NCBI RefSeq assembly: GCF_902459645.1
Contig: NZ_CABPSK010000005.1
Span: 1 to 64,000, forward strand
Direction of reading: 5' to 3'
Origin: Pandoraea pneumonica
Lineage (GTDB): Bacteria > Pseudomonadota > Gammaproteobacteria > Burkholderiales > Burkholderiaceae
Length of the DNA stretch: 64,000 bases
In this document: positions 17,989-29,383 of the stretch, one piece after another
Numbering within the stretch: the first letter of the stretch is position 1
How the letters are laid out: every line of letters starts with the position of its first letter
The notes under the pieces: generated by a model
The model's database searches: none
What the model was told of the DNA's origin: nothing
Seen by the model: the letters and a program-made list of their open reading frames with translations, nothing else
Made by a program: the position numbers and the translations under genes

Positions 17989-19984
17989 GCTGGGCGAGCA
18001 GCCGCGTGCGCGCTGCCTCCGTGTGTTCGACCTGATCGGCCGGGACGTAATACTCGCGGTGATAGTTGAACGTGTGTCCGATCGCCGTGGCAATGAGCGC
18101 GATGAACGACACGATCACAATCAGCCACATGTGCCAGATGAGCCCGAAGCCGCACACCGTCGCAAGCCCTGCGAGGATGATGCCCGCGCCGGTGTTCTTC
18201 GGCATGTGAATCGGAATGAAGCCGGACTCGGGCCGCTTGAAGCCGTGTTGCTTCATCTGCCACCAAGCGTCGTTGTCGTGAATGATCGGCGTGAATGCGA
18301 AGTTGTAGACCGGCGGCGGCGAGGACGTCGACCATTCCAGCGTGCGGCCGTTCCACGGGTCACCGGTGTCGTCGCGCAATTGATCGCGGCGGATGTAGCT
18401 CACGACCAATTGGATGATGAAGCAGCCGATGCCCAGCGCGATGAGCAGCGCGCCGACGGCAGCCACTTGGAACCAGATCTGCAACGACATATCGTCGAAG
18501 TGGCTCATCCGGCGCGTCACGCCCATGAGGCCGAGCAGGTACAGCGGCATGAACGCGACGTAGAAGCCGATGAACCAGAACCAGAACGAGCACTTGCCCC
18601 AGAACGGATCGAGCTTGTAGCCGAACGCTTTCGGGAACCAGTAAGTGATGGCGGCCATGATGCCGAAGATCACCCCGCCGATGATCACGTTATGGAAGTG
18701 AGCGATCAGGAACAGGCCGTTGTGCAGCGAGAAGTCGGCGGGCGGCACGGCGAGCAGCACGCCGGTCATGCCGCCGATCACGAACGTCACCATGAAGCCG
18801 ATGGTCCAGAGCATCGGCACTTCGAAGCGAATGCGCCCGCGATACATCGTGAATAGCCAGTTGAACATCTTCGCGCCGGTCGGTATCGAGATGATCATCG
18901 TAGTGATACCGAAGAACGAATTCACGCTAGCGCCGGAACCCATCGTAAAGAAGTGGTGCAGCCACACGAGGTACGACAGCACTGTAATCACGACCGTGGC
19001 GTACACCATCGACGCATAACCGAACAACCGCTTGCCCGAGTAGGTGGACACCACTTCCGAGAACACGCCGAACACGGGCAGCACCAGAATGTAGACCTCC
19101 GGGTGGCCCCAGATCCAGATCAGGTTCACGTACATCATGGCGTTGCCGCCGAGATCGTTCGTGAAGAAGTTGGTGCCGGCGTAGCGGTCAAGAGCGAGCA
19201 GGGCGAGCACGGCGGTCAGCACCGGGAAGGCGGCCACGATCAGCACGTTGGTGCACAGCGACGTCCACGTGAACACCGGCATGCGCATCATCGACATGCC
19301 GGGCGCGCGCATCTTCACGATGGTGACCAGCAAGTTGATCCCCGAGAGTAGCGTGCCGACCCCCGCGATCTGTAGCGCCCATATGTAGTAATCGACGCCC
19401 ACGTCGGGGCTTTGGAGAATGCCCGACAGTGGCGGATACGCCAGCCAGCCCGTGCGGGCAAATTCACCGACGAAGAGCGACATCATCACGAGCACGGCGC
19501 CGCTCGTGGTCATCCAGAAGCTGAAGTTGTTGAGGAACGGGAACGCCACGTCGCGCGCGCCGATTTGCAACGGCACGACAAAGTTCATGAGACCGGTGAC
19601 AAGCGGCATCGCCACGAAGAAGATCATGATCACGCCGTGGGCAGTGAAGATCTGATCGTAGTGATGCGGCGGCAGATACCCCATGTTGTCGCCGAACGAC
19701 ACCGACTGTTGCAAGCGCATCATCGCCGCGTCGGCAAAGCCGCGCAGCAGCATGATGATGCCGAGAATCACGTACATGATGCCGATCTTCTTGTGATCGA
19801 TGCTCGTGAACCACTCGCGCCAGAGATAGCCCCAGAGTTTGAAGTAGGTGATCGCGCCCAGTACCACGACGCCGCCGAAGGCCACCCCCGCAAACGTCGC
19901 GAGGAGAATCGGCTCGTGGTAGGGGATGGCCTCCAGCGTAAGGCGGCCGAAGATCAGCTTGACGATGTCCAGGTGCTCGAGCAT
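17981..19984 (-). CDS. cyoB: Cytochrome bo3-type quinol oxidase subunit I
   Basis: A 667-residue catalytic subunit that oxidises quinol, reduces O2 and pumps protons. The metal ligands are in register with E. coli CyoB (numbers 9 or 10 higher): His116 and His428 for low-spin haem, His430 for the high-spin haem, and His293, His342 and His343 for CuB. His293 and Tyr297 sit in WGHPEVYIL, the cross-linked pair of the A-type haem-copper oxidases. The length equals that of CyoB. Second gene of the leftward cyoABCD-SURF1 operon. No cyoE (haem O synthase) is in the window. Confidence 0.95.
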   Translation of the reverse strand: MLEHLDIVKLIFGRLTLEAIPYHEPILLATFAGVAFGGVVVLGAITYFKLWGYLWREWFTSIDHKKIGIMYVILGIIMLLRGFADAAMMRLQQSVSFGDNMGYLPPHHYDQIFTAHGVIMIFFVAMPLVTGLMNFVVPLQIGARDVAFPFLNNFSFWMTTSGAVLVMMSLFVGEFARTGWLAYPPLSGILQSPDVGVDYYIWALQIAGVGTLLSGINLLVTIVKMRAPGMSMMRMPVFTWTSLCTNVLIVAAFPVLTAVLALLALDRYAGTNFFTNDLGGNAMMYVNLIWIWGHPEVYILVLPVFGVFSEVVSTYSGKRLFGYASMVYATVVITVLSYLVWLHHFFTMGSGASVNSFFGITTMIISIPTGAKMFNWLFTMYRGRIRFEVPMLWTIGFMVTFVIGGMTGVLLAVPPADFSLHNGLFLIAHFHNVIIGGVIFGIMAAITYWFPKAFGYKLDPFWGKCSFWFWFIGFYVAFMPLYLLGLMGVTRRMSHFDDMSLQIWFQVAAVGALLIALGIGCFIIQLVVSYIRRDQLRDDTGDPWNGRTLEWSTSSPPPVYNFAFTPIIHDNDAWWQMKQHGFKRPESGFIPIHMPKNTGAGIILAGLATVCGFGLIWHMWLIVIVSFIALIATAIGHTFNYHREYYVPADQVEHTEAARTRLLAQHV

Positions 19985-20037
19985 AGGATCATTCGCGCGC
20001 AGGGCGCGTCATTGTCGAGGGTTGGGCGCGCGGCGCC

Positions 20038-21141
20038 TCACTGTGTGAGCCCTTCGCCGGGCGCACGCCGCAGCGTGGCGTCGGCGAGCGGACCGCCGCT
20101 CAGACGAGTTGCAAACTGTGAAGTGTTGTCGGCGGTACACAACGCGTCGGCCAGCAGCGCATCGGTTTTCCGGGCACGCATTGCCCACGACTTCGAGACG
20201 GTTTTCCCATCGCTCGTTTCGCTGGCTGCATGCTTGTGATTGGGCTGATCCATCATGTCCTTCAGGCAGGGCTGCCCGGGCTGGACGCAACGGTTCAGAA
20301 TCGCTTGATAGAGATCGGGAGCCACGTCGCCGTAGTACTGCACGGGCACCCATTCGCTCGGCTGCGTGAGGGCTTCGTACTTATCGCGCGACAGGTTTTG
20401 GCCCTTCGCCTTGACCTGCTGCACCCAGGCGTCGAATTCCTCGGGGCTCATGCCGTGGAATTTGAAGCGCATGCCCGAGAAGCCCGCACCGCTGTAATTG
20501 GCCGAGAACCCGTCGTAGACGCCGGGCTTGTTGATCACGGCGTGCAGCTTCGTTTCCATGCCCGGCATGGCGTAGACCTGACCCGCGAGGGCGGGCACGA
20601 AGAACGAATTCATCATCGTGGTCGACGTGATTTCGAACCGAATCGGGCGGTCGACCGGCGCAGCCAGTTCATTGACCGTGGCAATGCCCTGATCGGGATA
20701 GAAGAACAGCCACTTCCAGTCCATCGCCACCACTTGCACCGTTAATGGGCGTGTGTCCGCTGGAATGTCGCGTTTGGCGTCGATTCGCTCAAGTGGCCGG
20801 TAGGGATCGAGCTTGTGCGTGCTCACCCACGTGAGGGCACCCAGCGCAATGATGATGAGCAGGGGGGCGGCCCAGATCAGCAGTTCGAGCAGTGTGGAGT
20901 GATCCCATTCTGGCGTGTAGACGGCGTCTTTGTTCGACGCGCGGTATCGCCAAGCGAAGATCAGTGTGAGCGCGATCACCGGAACGATGATCAGCAGCAT
21001 CAGAATGGTGGAAACGATAATGATGTCCCGCTGCCGCACCGCGAGATCGCCCGCAGGCGACATCAAAACGGTATTGCAGCCGGACAGCAAAGCGGCGGCG
21101 GGGAGCAAAAGTACCCCGCGGAGGAACTTGGGGGAAGTCAT
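20038..21141 (-). CDS. cyoA: Cytochrome bo3-type quinol oxidase subunit II
   Basis: A 367-residue lipoprotein subunit. The signal peptide ends in the lipobox LLSG-C22, two transmembrane helices follow (about residues 40-62 and 85-107), and then the periplasmic cupredoxin-fold domain. The CuA ligands of cytochrome c oxidases are absent, as expected of a quinol oxidase. The C-terminal extension after about residue 285 is polar. First gene of the operon, with its promoter between 21142 and 21300, a region shared with a divergent carrier. Confidence 0.93.
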   Translation of the reverse strand: MTSPKFLRGVLLLPAAALLSGCNTVLMSPAGDLAVRQRDIIIVSTILMLLIIVPVIALTLIFAWRYRASNKDAVYTPEWDHSTLLELLIWAAPLLIIIALGALTWVSTHKLDPYRPLERIDAKRDIPADTRPLTVQVVAMDWKWLFFYPDQGIATVNELAAPVDRPIRFEITSTTMMNSFFVPALAGQVYAMPGMETKLHAVINKPGVYDGFSANYSGAGFSGMRFKFHGMSPEEFDAWVQQVKAKGQNLSRDKYEALTQPSEWVPVQYYGDVAPDLYQAILNRCVQPGQPCLKDMMDQPNHKHAASETSDGKTVSKSWAMRARKTDALLADALCTADNTSQFATRLSGGPLADATLRRAPGEGLTQ

Positions 21142-21300
21142 GCTGCGATCGATGAACCGTAGCCGTGGACCGGACCCATCATGGACTTCACACCCCGATG
21201 CAAGATACTAGGGTAAACCCGATAGCGTCGAACCAAGTAACCTGCGATGCTTTTCGGGCACGAGTGTCATCGTCATCCCGATCCGCAAGGGGGTCCGATA

Positions 21301-22635
21301 ATGTCAAGCAGTGCTCATCAATCGCCGACCCCACCCGGTTCGCCGAGTGCATCGACTGCGCACGATCACGGCAGCAAGTCTCGCATTGCCCCTGAGGAAA
21401 TCGCGGTAGGCGTGGTTGTCGGACGCGCCTCCGAGTACTTCGACTTCTTCGTGTTCGGCATTTCTGCCGTCCTCGTCTTTCCGCACGTTTTCTTCCCGTT
21501 TGCCGACGGCCTGCACGGCCTGCTGTACTCGTTCACGATCTTCTCCTTCGCGTTTATTTCGCGCCCGTTCGGCACTGCGCTCTTCATGACCGTGCAGCGT
21601 CGCTGGGGGCGCAGCGTTAAGCTCACTGCGGCGCTCTTTGTGCTGGGCACGGCGACGGCGGGCATGGCGTTCCTGCCGGGTTACGCCGTGTTGGGCGACC
21701 GCGCGATCTGGCTGCTGGCGTTCTTCCGGCTGGTGCAGGGTATTGGCTTTGGTGGCTCGTGGGATGGTCTGCCGTCACTGCTCGCGATGAATGCGCCGCC
21801 GCACCGTCGCGGCTGGTATTCGATGATGGGGCAGTTGGGCGCGCCGATCGGTTTCCTCATCGCGGGCGGGCTGTTCCTGTTCCTGCACTGGAGTCTCGAG
21901 AGCGACGACTTTCTCACGTGGGGCTGGCGTTATCCGTTCTACGTGGCGTTCGCCGTGAACGTGGTGGCGCTGTTTGCACGCTTGCGCTTGGTGGTGACGA
22001 ACGAATACACCGAGATGCTCGAAGAAGGGCAGTTGGAGCCGATCAGCACGCGAGAGATGGTGCGCTCGCAGGGCTACAACATCTTCCTCGGCGCGTTCGC
22101 TGCGCTCGCAAGCTATGCGCTTTTCCACTTGGTGACCGTGTTTCCGTTGTCGTGGATTTCTCTGCAAAACACGCAAGATCTCGACAGTGTGTTGATCGTG
22201 CAATTGTGCGGTGCCGTCAGCGCCATCATTTGCACGGTGATTTCAGGGCGCATTGCCGACCGCCTCGGGCGGCGTACCACGCTCGGTCTCTTCGCGATCT
22301 TCATCGGCATCTTTGCGCTGTTCGCACCGTTCCTAATGGGCGGCGGCTCGACCCGGCAGGACATCTTCATTCTGGTGGGCTTCGGGTTGCTCGGATTGTC
22401 GTACGGGCAGGCGGCGGGGACGGTGACGTCGAACTTCGAGCAGCGCTTCCGTTATACGGGGGCGGCGCTCACGACCGACTTCGCGTGGCTGTTCGGCGCG
22501 GCGTTCGCACCGCTCGTCGCGCTGGGGTTGTCGGCGGAATTCGGACTCGTTGCCGTGAGTATCTATCTGCTCTCCGGCACGGTGTGCACGCTGTTGGCGT
22601 TGCGCATCAACAAAGCGTTGGAAACACGCGACTAA
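21301..22635 (+). CDS. MHS-type MFS transporter
   Basis: A 444-residue, 12-helix carrier related to the metabolite:H+ symporters. RASEYFDFFVFG (about residues 42-53) takes the place of the usual ExYDFxxYG helix-1 motif, and ISGRIADRLGRRTTLG is the second-half motif-A loop. The start at 21301 has GGGGG about 7 bases upstream; an in-frame ATG at 21247 adds unrelated residues. It is divergent from cyoA, 160 bases away, and followed by a terminator. Substrate is not predictable. Confidence 0.8.
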   Translation: MSSSAHQSPTPPGSPSASTAHDHGSKSRIAPEEIAVGVVVGRASEYFDFFVFGISAVLVFPHVFFPFADGLHGLLYSFTIFSFAFISRPFGTALFMTVQRRWGRSVKLTAALFVLGTATAGMAFLPGYAVLGDRAIWLLAFFRLVQGIGFGGSWDGLPSLLAMNAPPHRRGWYSMMGQLGAPIGFLIAGGLFLFLHWSLESDDFLTWGWRYPFYVAFAVNVVALFARLRLVVTNEYTEMLEEGQLEPISTREMVRSQGYNIFLGAFAALASYALFHLVTVFPLSWISLQNTQDLDSVLIVQLCGAVSAIICTVISGRIADRLGRRTTLGLFAIFIGIFALFAPFLMGGGSTRQDIFILVGFGLLGLSYGQAAGTVTSNFEQRFRYTGAALTTDFAWLFGAAFAPLVALGLSAEFGLVAVSIYLLSGTVCTLLALRINKALETRD

Positions 22636-22657
22636 TGGTTTCTGTGTGCTTAATACG

Positions 22658-22690
22658 ACGGCGCGGCTTTGACCGCGCCGTTTCATTTCT
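22658..22690 (+). terminator. Terminator after the MHS carrier
   Basis: ACGGCGCGG (22658-22666) and CCGCGCCGT (22673-22681) form a perfect 9-bp stem with a CTTTGA loop, followed by a T-rich tail. It lies between convergent genes and may serve both. Confidence 0.65.
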
Positions 22691-22695
22691 AGACA

Positions 22696-23577
22696 TCAAA
22701 CGTCATGCAGCATGCCGACAATGGCCGCAGTGATGTCGCGAGTGCGCGAGTCGTGTTCGCGATGAATCATGCCGACCGTGCGCAGCAACGGCGGCTCGGC
22801 AATCGGCACGATGCGCAGCAGCGGGTCGGCCTGCCAGTCGCCGCGATGGAGCAACGGCAAGACCGACACGCCGACGTTCTTGCGCACGAGCGCGACGATC
22901 GTCTCGATGGAGTTCAGCTCCAGATATTCGGTGACGGACAGTTTCGCTGCACGCAACGCTTGCTCCACCACCATGCCCGTGCGCACACGCCGGTCGAAGC
23001 GCAGAAACGCGTGTTCATCGAGGACGCTTTGCGGATCGGCCTGCGGTGTCGTGTCCCAGGCCTCGCGATTGACGACCATCACCATCGGCTCGGTGTAAAG
23101 CGGCGTCCACACCAGACCGTCTGCACGGGCATCGTCCGCACGGGCGACGACCGCCGCAATATCGACTTCGCCCTGTTCGACGAGATCGGTCAACTCGTCC
23201 GAGCGCGCCGATGTGAGCCGCACGTCGAGCCCGGGATGCGCCGTCTTCAACTCGGCCACGACGAGCGAGAGCGCGCCGATCACCGACACCACGGCGCCGA
23301 TGGTCACCGGCCCTTGCATGGCATCGACGGGCGAGGCGGTCAGGTCGGCGGTGAGCGCCAGAATTTGCTCGACGCGGGGGAACAGTTCGCGTCCCTGCCG
23401 GGTGAGGGTGATCTGCCGTCCGCGCCGGTCGAACAGGCGCTGACCCACGGCGTCTTCGAGTCCGCGCATTTGCAGACTCACGGCCGCCTGCGTGAGGGCG
23501 GCGCGTTCGGCAGCGGCGGCAAACGAGCCGGTTTGTGCCACCAGCCGGAACGTTTTCATCATGCGCAGTGTGAGCAT
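22696..23577 (-). CDS. LysR-family transcriptional regulator
   Basis: A 293-residue regulator with an N-terminal winged helix (residues 1-60, FRLVAQTGSFAAAAERAALTQAAVSLQMRGLE) and a two-lobe periplasmic-binding-protein-like effector domain. It is divergent from the five-gene peptide-type ABC importer operon, with AT-rich dyads between them, so it probably regulates that operon and itself. The inducer is unknown. Confidence 0.88.
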   Translation of the reverse strand: MLTLRMMKTFRLVAQTGSFAAAAERAALTQAAVSLQMRGLEDAVGQRLFDRRGRQITLTRQGRELFPRVEQILALTADLTASPVDAMQGPVTIGAVVSVIGALSLVVAELKTAHPGLDVRLTSARSDELTDLVEQGEVDIAAVVARADDARADGLVWTPLYTEPMVMVVNREAWDTTPQADPQSVLDEHAFLRFDRRVRTGMVVEQALRAAKLSVTEYLELNSIETIVALVRKNVGVSVLPLLHRGDWQADPLLRIVPIAEPPLLRTVGMIHREHDSRTRDITAAIVGMLHDV

Positions 23578-23584
23578 TTGGGAT

Positions 23585-23627
23585 GTAAAAATATTTTACG
23601 TATCGAAAAGAAATATTAATATTTTCT
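23585..23627. promoter_or_regulatory. AT-rich dyads before the ABC importer operon
   Basis: GTAAAA-N3-TTTTAC (23585-23599) and a near-palindrome centred on ATTAAT (about 23610-23627) lie just upstream of the LysR start. They stand out sharply in GC-rich surroundings. They fit a LysR autoregulatory site overlapping divergent promoters; the assignment is by position and symmetry. Confidence 0.5.
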
Positions 23628-23734
23628 GTTGATCCGTGGGGGACATAATCGTGTCATGCAAACCGCTCATGACCGGCCCGGCAGGAAGGCCGAGCATGGC
23701 GGCAATAGACTGACCTCGCCCCTGAAACGCGCCC

Positions 23735-24762
<1,028 letters not shown>

Positions 24763-24766
<4 letters not shown>

Positions 24767-25842
24767 CGGCGTTGCTTGAAGCTCGCGATCTGACCAAACA
24801 CTTCGGTGGACACCGCGTCGGTTTTTCGCGCGCCCCGACGGTATACGCCGTGAATGGCGTGTCGTTCTCGGTTCAGGCTGGTGAGACGTTCGCCATCGTC
24901 GGCGAATCGGGCTGCGGAAAATCCACGCTCGGCCGGTTGCTGCTGCGCTTGCTCGACGCCACGCGCGGAGAAGTGCGCTATCAGGGCGAAGACATCATGA
25001 AGCTCGGCGCGGGCGCAATGCGGCGTCTGCGGCGTGAATTGCAAATCATCTTTCAAGACCCGTTCGCCTCGCTCAATCCGAGCATGACGGTGGGCAGCCT
25101 GATCGCCGAGCCCATTGCCTTGCATGGCCTCGCGCATGGCCGCGCGCGCGATGACCGCGTGGCCGAGCTACTGCGCACCGTCGGTTTGCAGCCGGACTAC
25201 GCGCAGCGCTTTCCTCACGAGTTTTCCGGCGGTCAGCGCCAGCGCATCGGCATTGCACGGGCGCTCGCAGGCGAGCCGCGCGTAATCATCGGCGATGAAC
25301 CCGTTTCTGCGCTCGACGTCTCCGTGCAGGCGCAGGTCATCAATTTGCTCGAACGCCTGAAGCACGATCTGGGCCTCACGCTGATCATGGTGGCGCACGA
25401 TCTGGCGGTCATCCGCCACATGAGCGACCGTGTCGCAGTGATGTATCTCGGCGAAATTGTGGAACTCGCCAGTGCCGACGCGTTGTTCGACAACCCGCTG
25501 CACCCCTACACCCAAGCGCTGTTGCAGGCGATCCCTGCGAGCAGCCCACACGTGCGCCGTAGCCGCGCGCCGCTGGGCGGCGAGTTGCCCAGCCCGACCG
25601 CGCCGCCGCCCGGTTGCCGCTTTCATCCGCGCTGCCCGCACGCGCGCGAGGTGTGCAAGGCGCAACGCCCGATCGACGAAGTGCTGCCCGATGGGCGGCA
25701 GGTCGCGTGCCATTTCTGGCGGGAAATCCAGAATGCAGGCGCGAGTCCGGCGCAGGTCACACCGCCGAGCGATAAGCTCACCGCGCGTCTGGCGCTGTAC
25801 CGTGCACGGCAGGTGCAAGCCGATGCCGCCGTGGTTCGCTAA
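24763..25842 (+). CDS. Peptide-type ABC transporter ATPase (DppF/OppF-like)
   Basis: A 359-residue partner ATPase that forms a heterodimer with the preceding one. It has Walker [11 protein letters not shown]-loop [10 protein letters not shown], signature FSGGQRQR, Walker [13 protein letters not shown] and switch His in VAHDLA. It also has the C-terminal cysteine motif [14 protein letters not shown]. The ATG at 24763 overlaps the previous stop (ATGA). In E. coli GsiA, the glutathione importer, the two ATPases are fused; here they are separate, as in Dpp and Opp. Confidence 0.9.
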
Positions 25843-25883
25843 CGCCATCACCATCTAATAAACACTCACGAGGGACCTCACGC

Positions 25884-27386
25884 ATGCGCAACGTTCTGCT
25901 CGATCTCGCTCTGGCTGCGGCACTGGCCACCGGCACTGCGTCGGCGATGGCCCAGTCGGCCATTCGCATCGGTTTGCAAGAAGACATCGGCTCGCTCGAT
26001 CCGGCACGCAGCTCGCAGGTCGTCGACCGTATGGTGTTGCGCTCGCTGTGCAGCTCGCTGGTCGATATCTCGCCGGATCTCAAGTTCGTGCCGATGCTCG
26101 CCACCTCGTGGAGCGTGAGTGCCGACGGCAAGACGTGGACGTTCAAGCTGCGTCAGGGCGCCAAGTTCCACGACGACGAGCCGTTCAATGCGAAGGCCGT
26201 GAAGGCGAACCTCGATCGTGCGCGCAGCATGCCCGCGAGCAATCGCAAGAGCGAGTTGTCGTCCATCGATCACGTCGATGCCGTGGACGATTCGACCGTG
26301 AACATCGTGCTTAAGGCTCCGGACTCGGCGCTGCTTGCCACGCTGTCCGACCGTGCAGGCATGATGCTCGCGCCGAAGACACTGGCCGACGACGCTGCCG
26401 TGCAAGCGCGTCCGGTGTGCTCGGGCCCTTACAAGTTCGTGCAGCGCGTGCAGAACGACCGTGTCGTGCTGGAGAAATTCGCGGGCTACTGGGATGCGGA
26501 CAAGTACCCGATCCAGAAGGTCACGTTCCTGCCGATTCCCGACACCACGGTGCGACTCGCCAACGTGCGCTCCGGCTCGCTCGACATGCTTGAGCGGCTG
26601 TCGCCGTCCGACGTGAAGTCGGTCAAGCGCGACGCGAATCTGAACTTCATCACCATCGACGGTCTGGGCTACTACGGCCTGACGTTCAACGTGGCCGCCA
26701 ACGCGCCGAAAGCACTGCGCGACAAGCGCGTGCGCGAGGCATTCGATTTGGCCATCGACCGCGATGCCATCAATCAAGTGATCGGCGGCGGCATCTTCAC
26801 TCCGGCGAATCAGGCACTGCCCAAGAGCGGCCAGTATTACGACACGGCGATCAAATCGACCAAGCGCGACGTTGCGAAAGCTAAAGCACTGCTCAAGTCG
26901 GCAGGCTTCGAGAAGGTCGACGTGACGCTGAGTTTCGGCAACAACACCGTCTCGAACCAGATGGCGCAGATGTTGCAGGCGATGCTCGCCGAAGCCGGTA
27001 TCACGCTCAAACTGCGTCCGATGGACTACGCCGCTGCGCTCGACGCCGCACACCGTGGCGACTTCGATGTGCTGTACAACGGCTGGTCGGGCCGCGTAGA
27101 CCCGGACGGCAACCTGCATCAGTTCGTGACCTGCAAGGGGAATCTGAACTACGGCCAGTATTGCAACGCCGACGTCGACAAGCTGCTCAACGACGCTCGT
27201 GTGAAGTCGAGCGTTGCCGAACGTAAGCCGCTGTACGACGCCGCGAACAAGATCCTCGCCGACGACAACCCGATCCTGTATCTGTACGTGCAGCCGTGGC
27301 CGTATGTGCTGACGAAGAAAGTGCAAGGCTTCGTTGCCTACCCGGACGGTCTCATCCGCTTGCGCGGCGTGAGCGTGAAGGGCTGA
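25884..27386 (+). CDS. ABC transporter substrate-binding protein, family 5 (DppA/GsiB-like)
   Basis: A 500-residue periplasmic binding protein with a signal peptide ending AMA-Q (about residue 23). It has the family opening EDIGSLDPARSSQ, then SWSVSADGKTWTFKLRQGAKFHDDEPF and GPYKFV, which are typical of peptide/nickel-binding proteins. GAGGGA lies about 9 bases before the ATG. It is in an operon with two ATPases, two permeases and a Ggt-family enzyme. Glutathione or gamma-glutamyl peptides are therefore plausible ligands, by analogy with GsiB; this is inference. Confidence 0.88.
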   Translation: MRNVLLDLALAAALATGTASAMAQSAIRIGLQEDIGSLDPARSSQVVDRMVLRSLCSSLVDISPDLKFVPMLATSWSVSADGKTWTFKLRQGAKFHDDEPFNAKAVKANLDRARSMPASNRKSELSSIDHVDAVDDSTVNIVLKAPDSALLATLSDRAGMMLAPKTLADDAAVQARPVCSGPYKFVQRVQNDRVVLEKFAGYWDADKYPIQKVTFLPIPDTTVRLANVRSGSLDMLERLSPSDVKSVKRDANLNFITIDGLGYYGLTFNVAANAPKALRDKRVREAFDLAIDRDAINQVIGGGIFTPANQALPKSGQYYDTAIKSTKRDVAKAKALLKSAGFEKVDVTLSFGNNTVSNQMAQMLQAMLAEAGITLKLRPMDYAAALDAAHRGDFDVLYNGWSGRVDPDGNLHQFVTCKGNLNYGQYCNADVDKLLNDARVKSSVAERKPLYDAANKILADDNPILYLYVQPWPYVLTKKVQGFVAYPDGLIRLRGVSVKG

Positions 27387-27402
27387 GGAAGCGAGGGAAT
27401 CC

Positions 27403-28347
27403 ATGCTGCGTCTCGTCCTCCATCGCGCGCTCGTCGCCATACCGACACTGTTTATCGTGTCGATACTGATCTTCGGGCTGCAAAAAATGCTGCCCGGCGA
27501 TCCCGTGCTCGCGATGGCTGGCGAGGACCAGAACCCGCAGGTCATCGCCGCGCTGCGAGAGAAGTATCACCTCGACAAGCCGCTGCCGACGCAATACGCC
27601 TTGTGGATGGGCGACGTGTTGCATGGCAATTTGGGCAACTCGTTGCGCACCGGTGAGCCGGTCACGACGCTCATTGCACAGAAGTTGCCGGTCACGCTGC
27701 AACTCGCGTCGCTCGGTCTCATCATCGCCATCGGTATCGGCATTCCGCTGGGCATCTTGTCGGCGGCCAATCGCGGCAAAGCCGTGGATTACGGTGCCAA
27801 CGTGCTGGCGCTCTCGGGCATGTCGATCCCCAACTTCTGGCTCGGCATTCTGCTGATCTTTCTCGTGTCGGTGCGCTGGCAGTTGCTGCCGTCGTCGGGC
27901 TATGTGCCGCCGGGCGAAGATTTGTGGATGAGCTTCAAGACGATGATCATGCCCGCCTTTGTGCTGGGGGCGGCGCTAGGCGCGCAGTTGATGCGCCATA
28001 CGCGCAGCGCCATGCTGAGCGTGCTACGCACCGACTACATCCGTACCGCCCGCGCTAAGGGGTTGCTGCGTGGCACCGTGGTGCTCAAGCATGCGTTTCG
28101 CAATGCGTTGATCCCCATTGTGACGGTGCTCGCGTTGCTCTTTGGCGAGTTGCTCGCGGGCGCCGTGCTGACCGAGCAAGTCTTCACCATTCCGGGCTTC
28201 GGCAAGCTGGTCGTCGACGCCGTGTTCAATCGCGACTACGCGGTGGTGCAGGGTGTCGTGCTGGTCACTGCCGTGAGTTTCATTGCATTGAATTTGCTGG
28301 CCGATGTGCTGTATGTGTTGCTCAACCCGCGCTTGCGCCGGGCTTAA
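27403..28347 (+). CDS. ABC transporter permease (DppB/GsiC-like)
   Basis: A 314-residue inner-membrane permease with six helices. The N-terminal signature is FGLQKMLPGDPVLAMAGE, and the EAA loop DYIRTARAKGLLRGTVVLKHAFRNALIP (about residues 205-235) docks onto the ATPases. It begins 16 bases after the binding-protein gene. Confidence 0.9.
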   Translation: MLRLVLHRALVAIPTLFIVSILIFGLQKMLPGDPVLAMAGEDQNPQVIAALREKYHLDKPLPTQYALWMGDVLHGNLGNSLRTGEPVTTLIAQKLPVTLQLASLGLIIAIGIGIPLGILSAANRGKAVDYGANVLALSGMSIPNFWLGILLIFLVSVRWQLLPSSGYVPPGEDLWMSFKTMIMPAFVLGAALGAQLMRHTRSAMLSVLRTDYIRTARAKGLLRGTVVLKHAFRNALIPIVTVLALLFGELLAGAVLTEQVFTIPGFGKLVVDAVFNRDYAVVQGVVLVTAVSFIALNLLADVLYVLLNPRLRRA

Positions 28348-28362
28348 TCTCCCTGACTGAAC

Positions 28363-29283
28363 ATGGCCGCCTTGCCCACGACTCCTTCCAACTCGTCACC
28401 TGCCGCCGCCAGCACAACGCCGGTCGCGGCGAGTGCCGAGCGTCTGCCGCGCCGCCGCTATCGCGGGCTGCGCAAATTCGCGCGCAATCGTGCCGCAGTG
28501 GCCGGTGCGATCATCGTTGCGTTCGCGGTGCTCGTCGCGCTGCTGGCACCGTTGATTTCGCCGTACGACCCTATCGCGACCAGCTTCATGACGGTGCGGC
28601 AGGCCCCGAGCGCGTTGCACTGGTTCGGCACCGACGAACTCGGCCGCGACATTCTCGCGCGCATGATCTACGGCGCACGGGCGTCGCTCGCGGCGGGCGT
28701 CGTGTCGGTCGGCATTGCCGTCATCATCGGCGTGCCGCTGGGCTTGCTGGCGGGCTATTTCGGTCGCTGGGTCGACGCCATCGTGTCGCGTCTGGCCGAT
28801 GCACTGCTCTCCATTCCGTTCCTGATTCTCGCCATCGCCATGGCGGCGTTTCTCGGCGCAAGCCTGACCAACGCCATGATCGCGATCGGGGTGTCCGCCA
28901 TGCCGCGCTTTGTGCGGCTCGCACGCGGGCAGGCGCTGACGGTGAAGGCGGAAGAGTATGTCGAGGGCGCGCGCGCCATTGGCTTGTCGGACACGCGCAT
29001 CATCGTGCGCTACATCCTGCCCAACGTGCTGCCGCCGATCATCGTGCAGGCGAGCCTGACGGTGGCGACGGCCATCATCGCCGAAGCGAGTTTGTCGTTT
29101 CTGGGGCTTGGCCAATTGCCACCGTTGCCGTCGTGGGGCTCGATGCTCAATACGGCCAAGGACTTCGTCGAACAAGCCCCTTGGATGTCGATTTTTCCCG
29201 GTATCGCCATTTTCCTGACGGTACTCGGTTTCAACCTGCTGGGAGACGGTTTGCGCGATGCGCTGGATCCGCGCGAACAGTAA
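28363..29283 (+). CDS. ABC transporter permease (DppC/GsiD-like)
   Basis: A 306-residue second permease. A 30-residue Ala/Ser/Pro-rich N-terminus precedes the conserved RRRYRGLRKFARNRAAVAGAIIVAF helix. It has HWFGTDELGRDILARMIYGARASL and an EAA loop (YVEGARAIGLSDTRIIVRYILPNVLPP), both typical of DppC. It lies 15 bases after the first permease gene. Confidence 0.9.
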   Translation: MAALPTTPSNSSPAAASTTPVAASAERLPRRRYRGLRKFARNRAAVAGAIIVAFAVLVALLAPLISPYDPIATSFMTVRQAPSALHWFGTDELGRDILARMIYGARASLAAGVVSVGIAVIIGVPLGLLAGYFGRWVDAIVSRLADALLSIPFLILAIAMAAFLGASLTNAMIAIGVSAMPRFVRLARGQALTVKAEEYVEGARAIGLSDTRIIVRYILPNVLPPIIVQASLTVATAIIAEASLSFLGLGQLPPLPSWGSMLNTAKDFVEQAPWMSIFPGIAIFLTVLGFNLLGDGLRDALDPREQ

Positions 29284-29383
29284 CGAGGGTGTCCCCTGTG
29301 CATAACGCGTTGTCGCGCGTAGTGTGCAGGCCTCACCCGGCAGCCAACTCCACCCATTCGAGACAAAGGTAAGTGAAAGCGTC

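Noticed and set aside
25878-27545. A 555-codon frame antisense to the ABC binding protein
   Set aside because: The sense strand has a clear family 5 binding protein within an operon; the antisense product has no domain.
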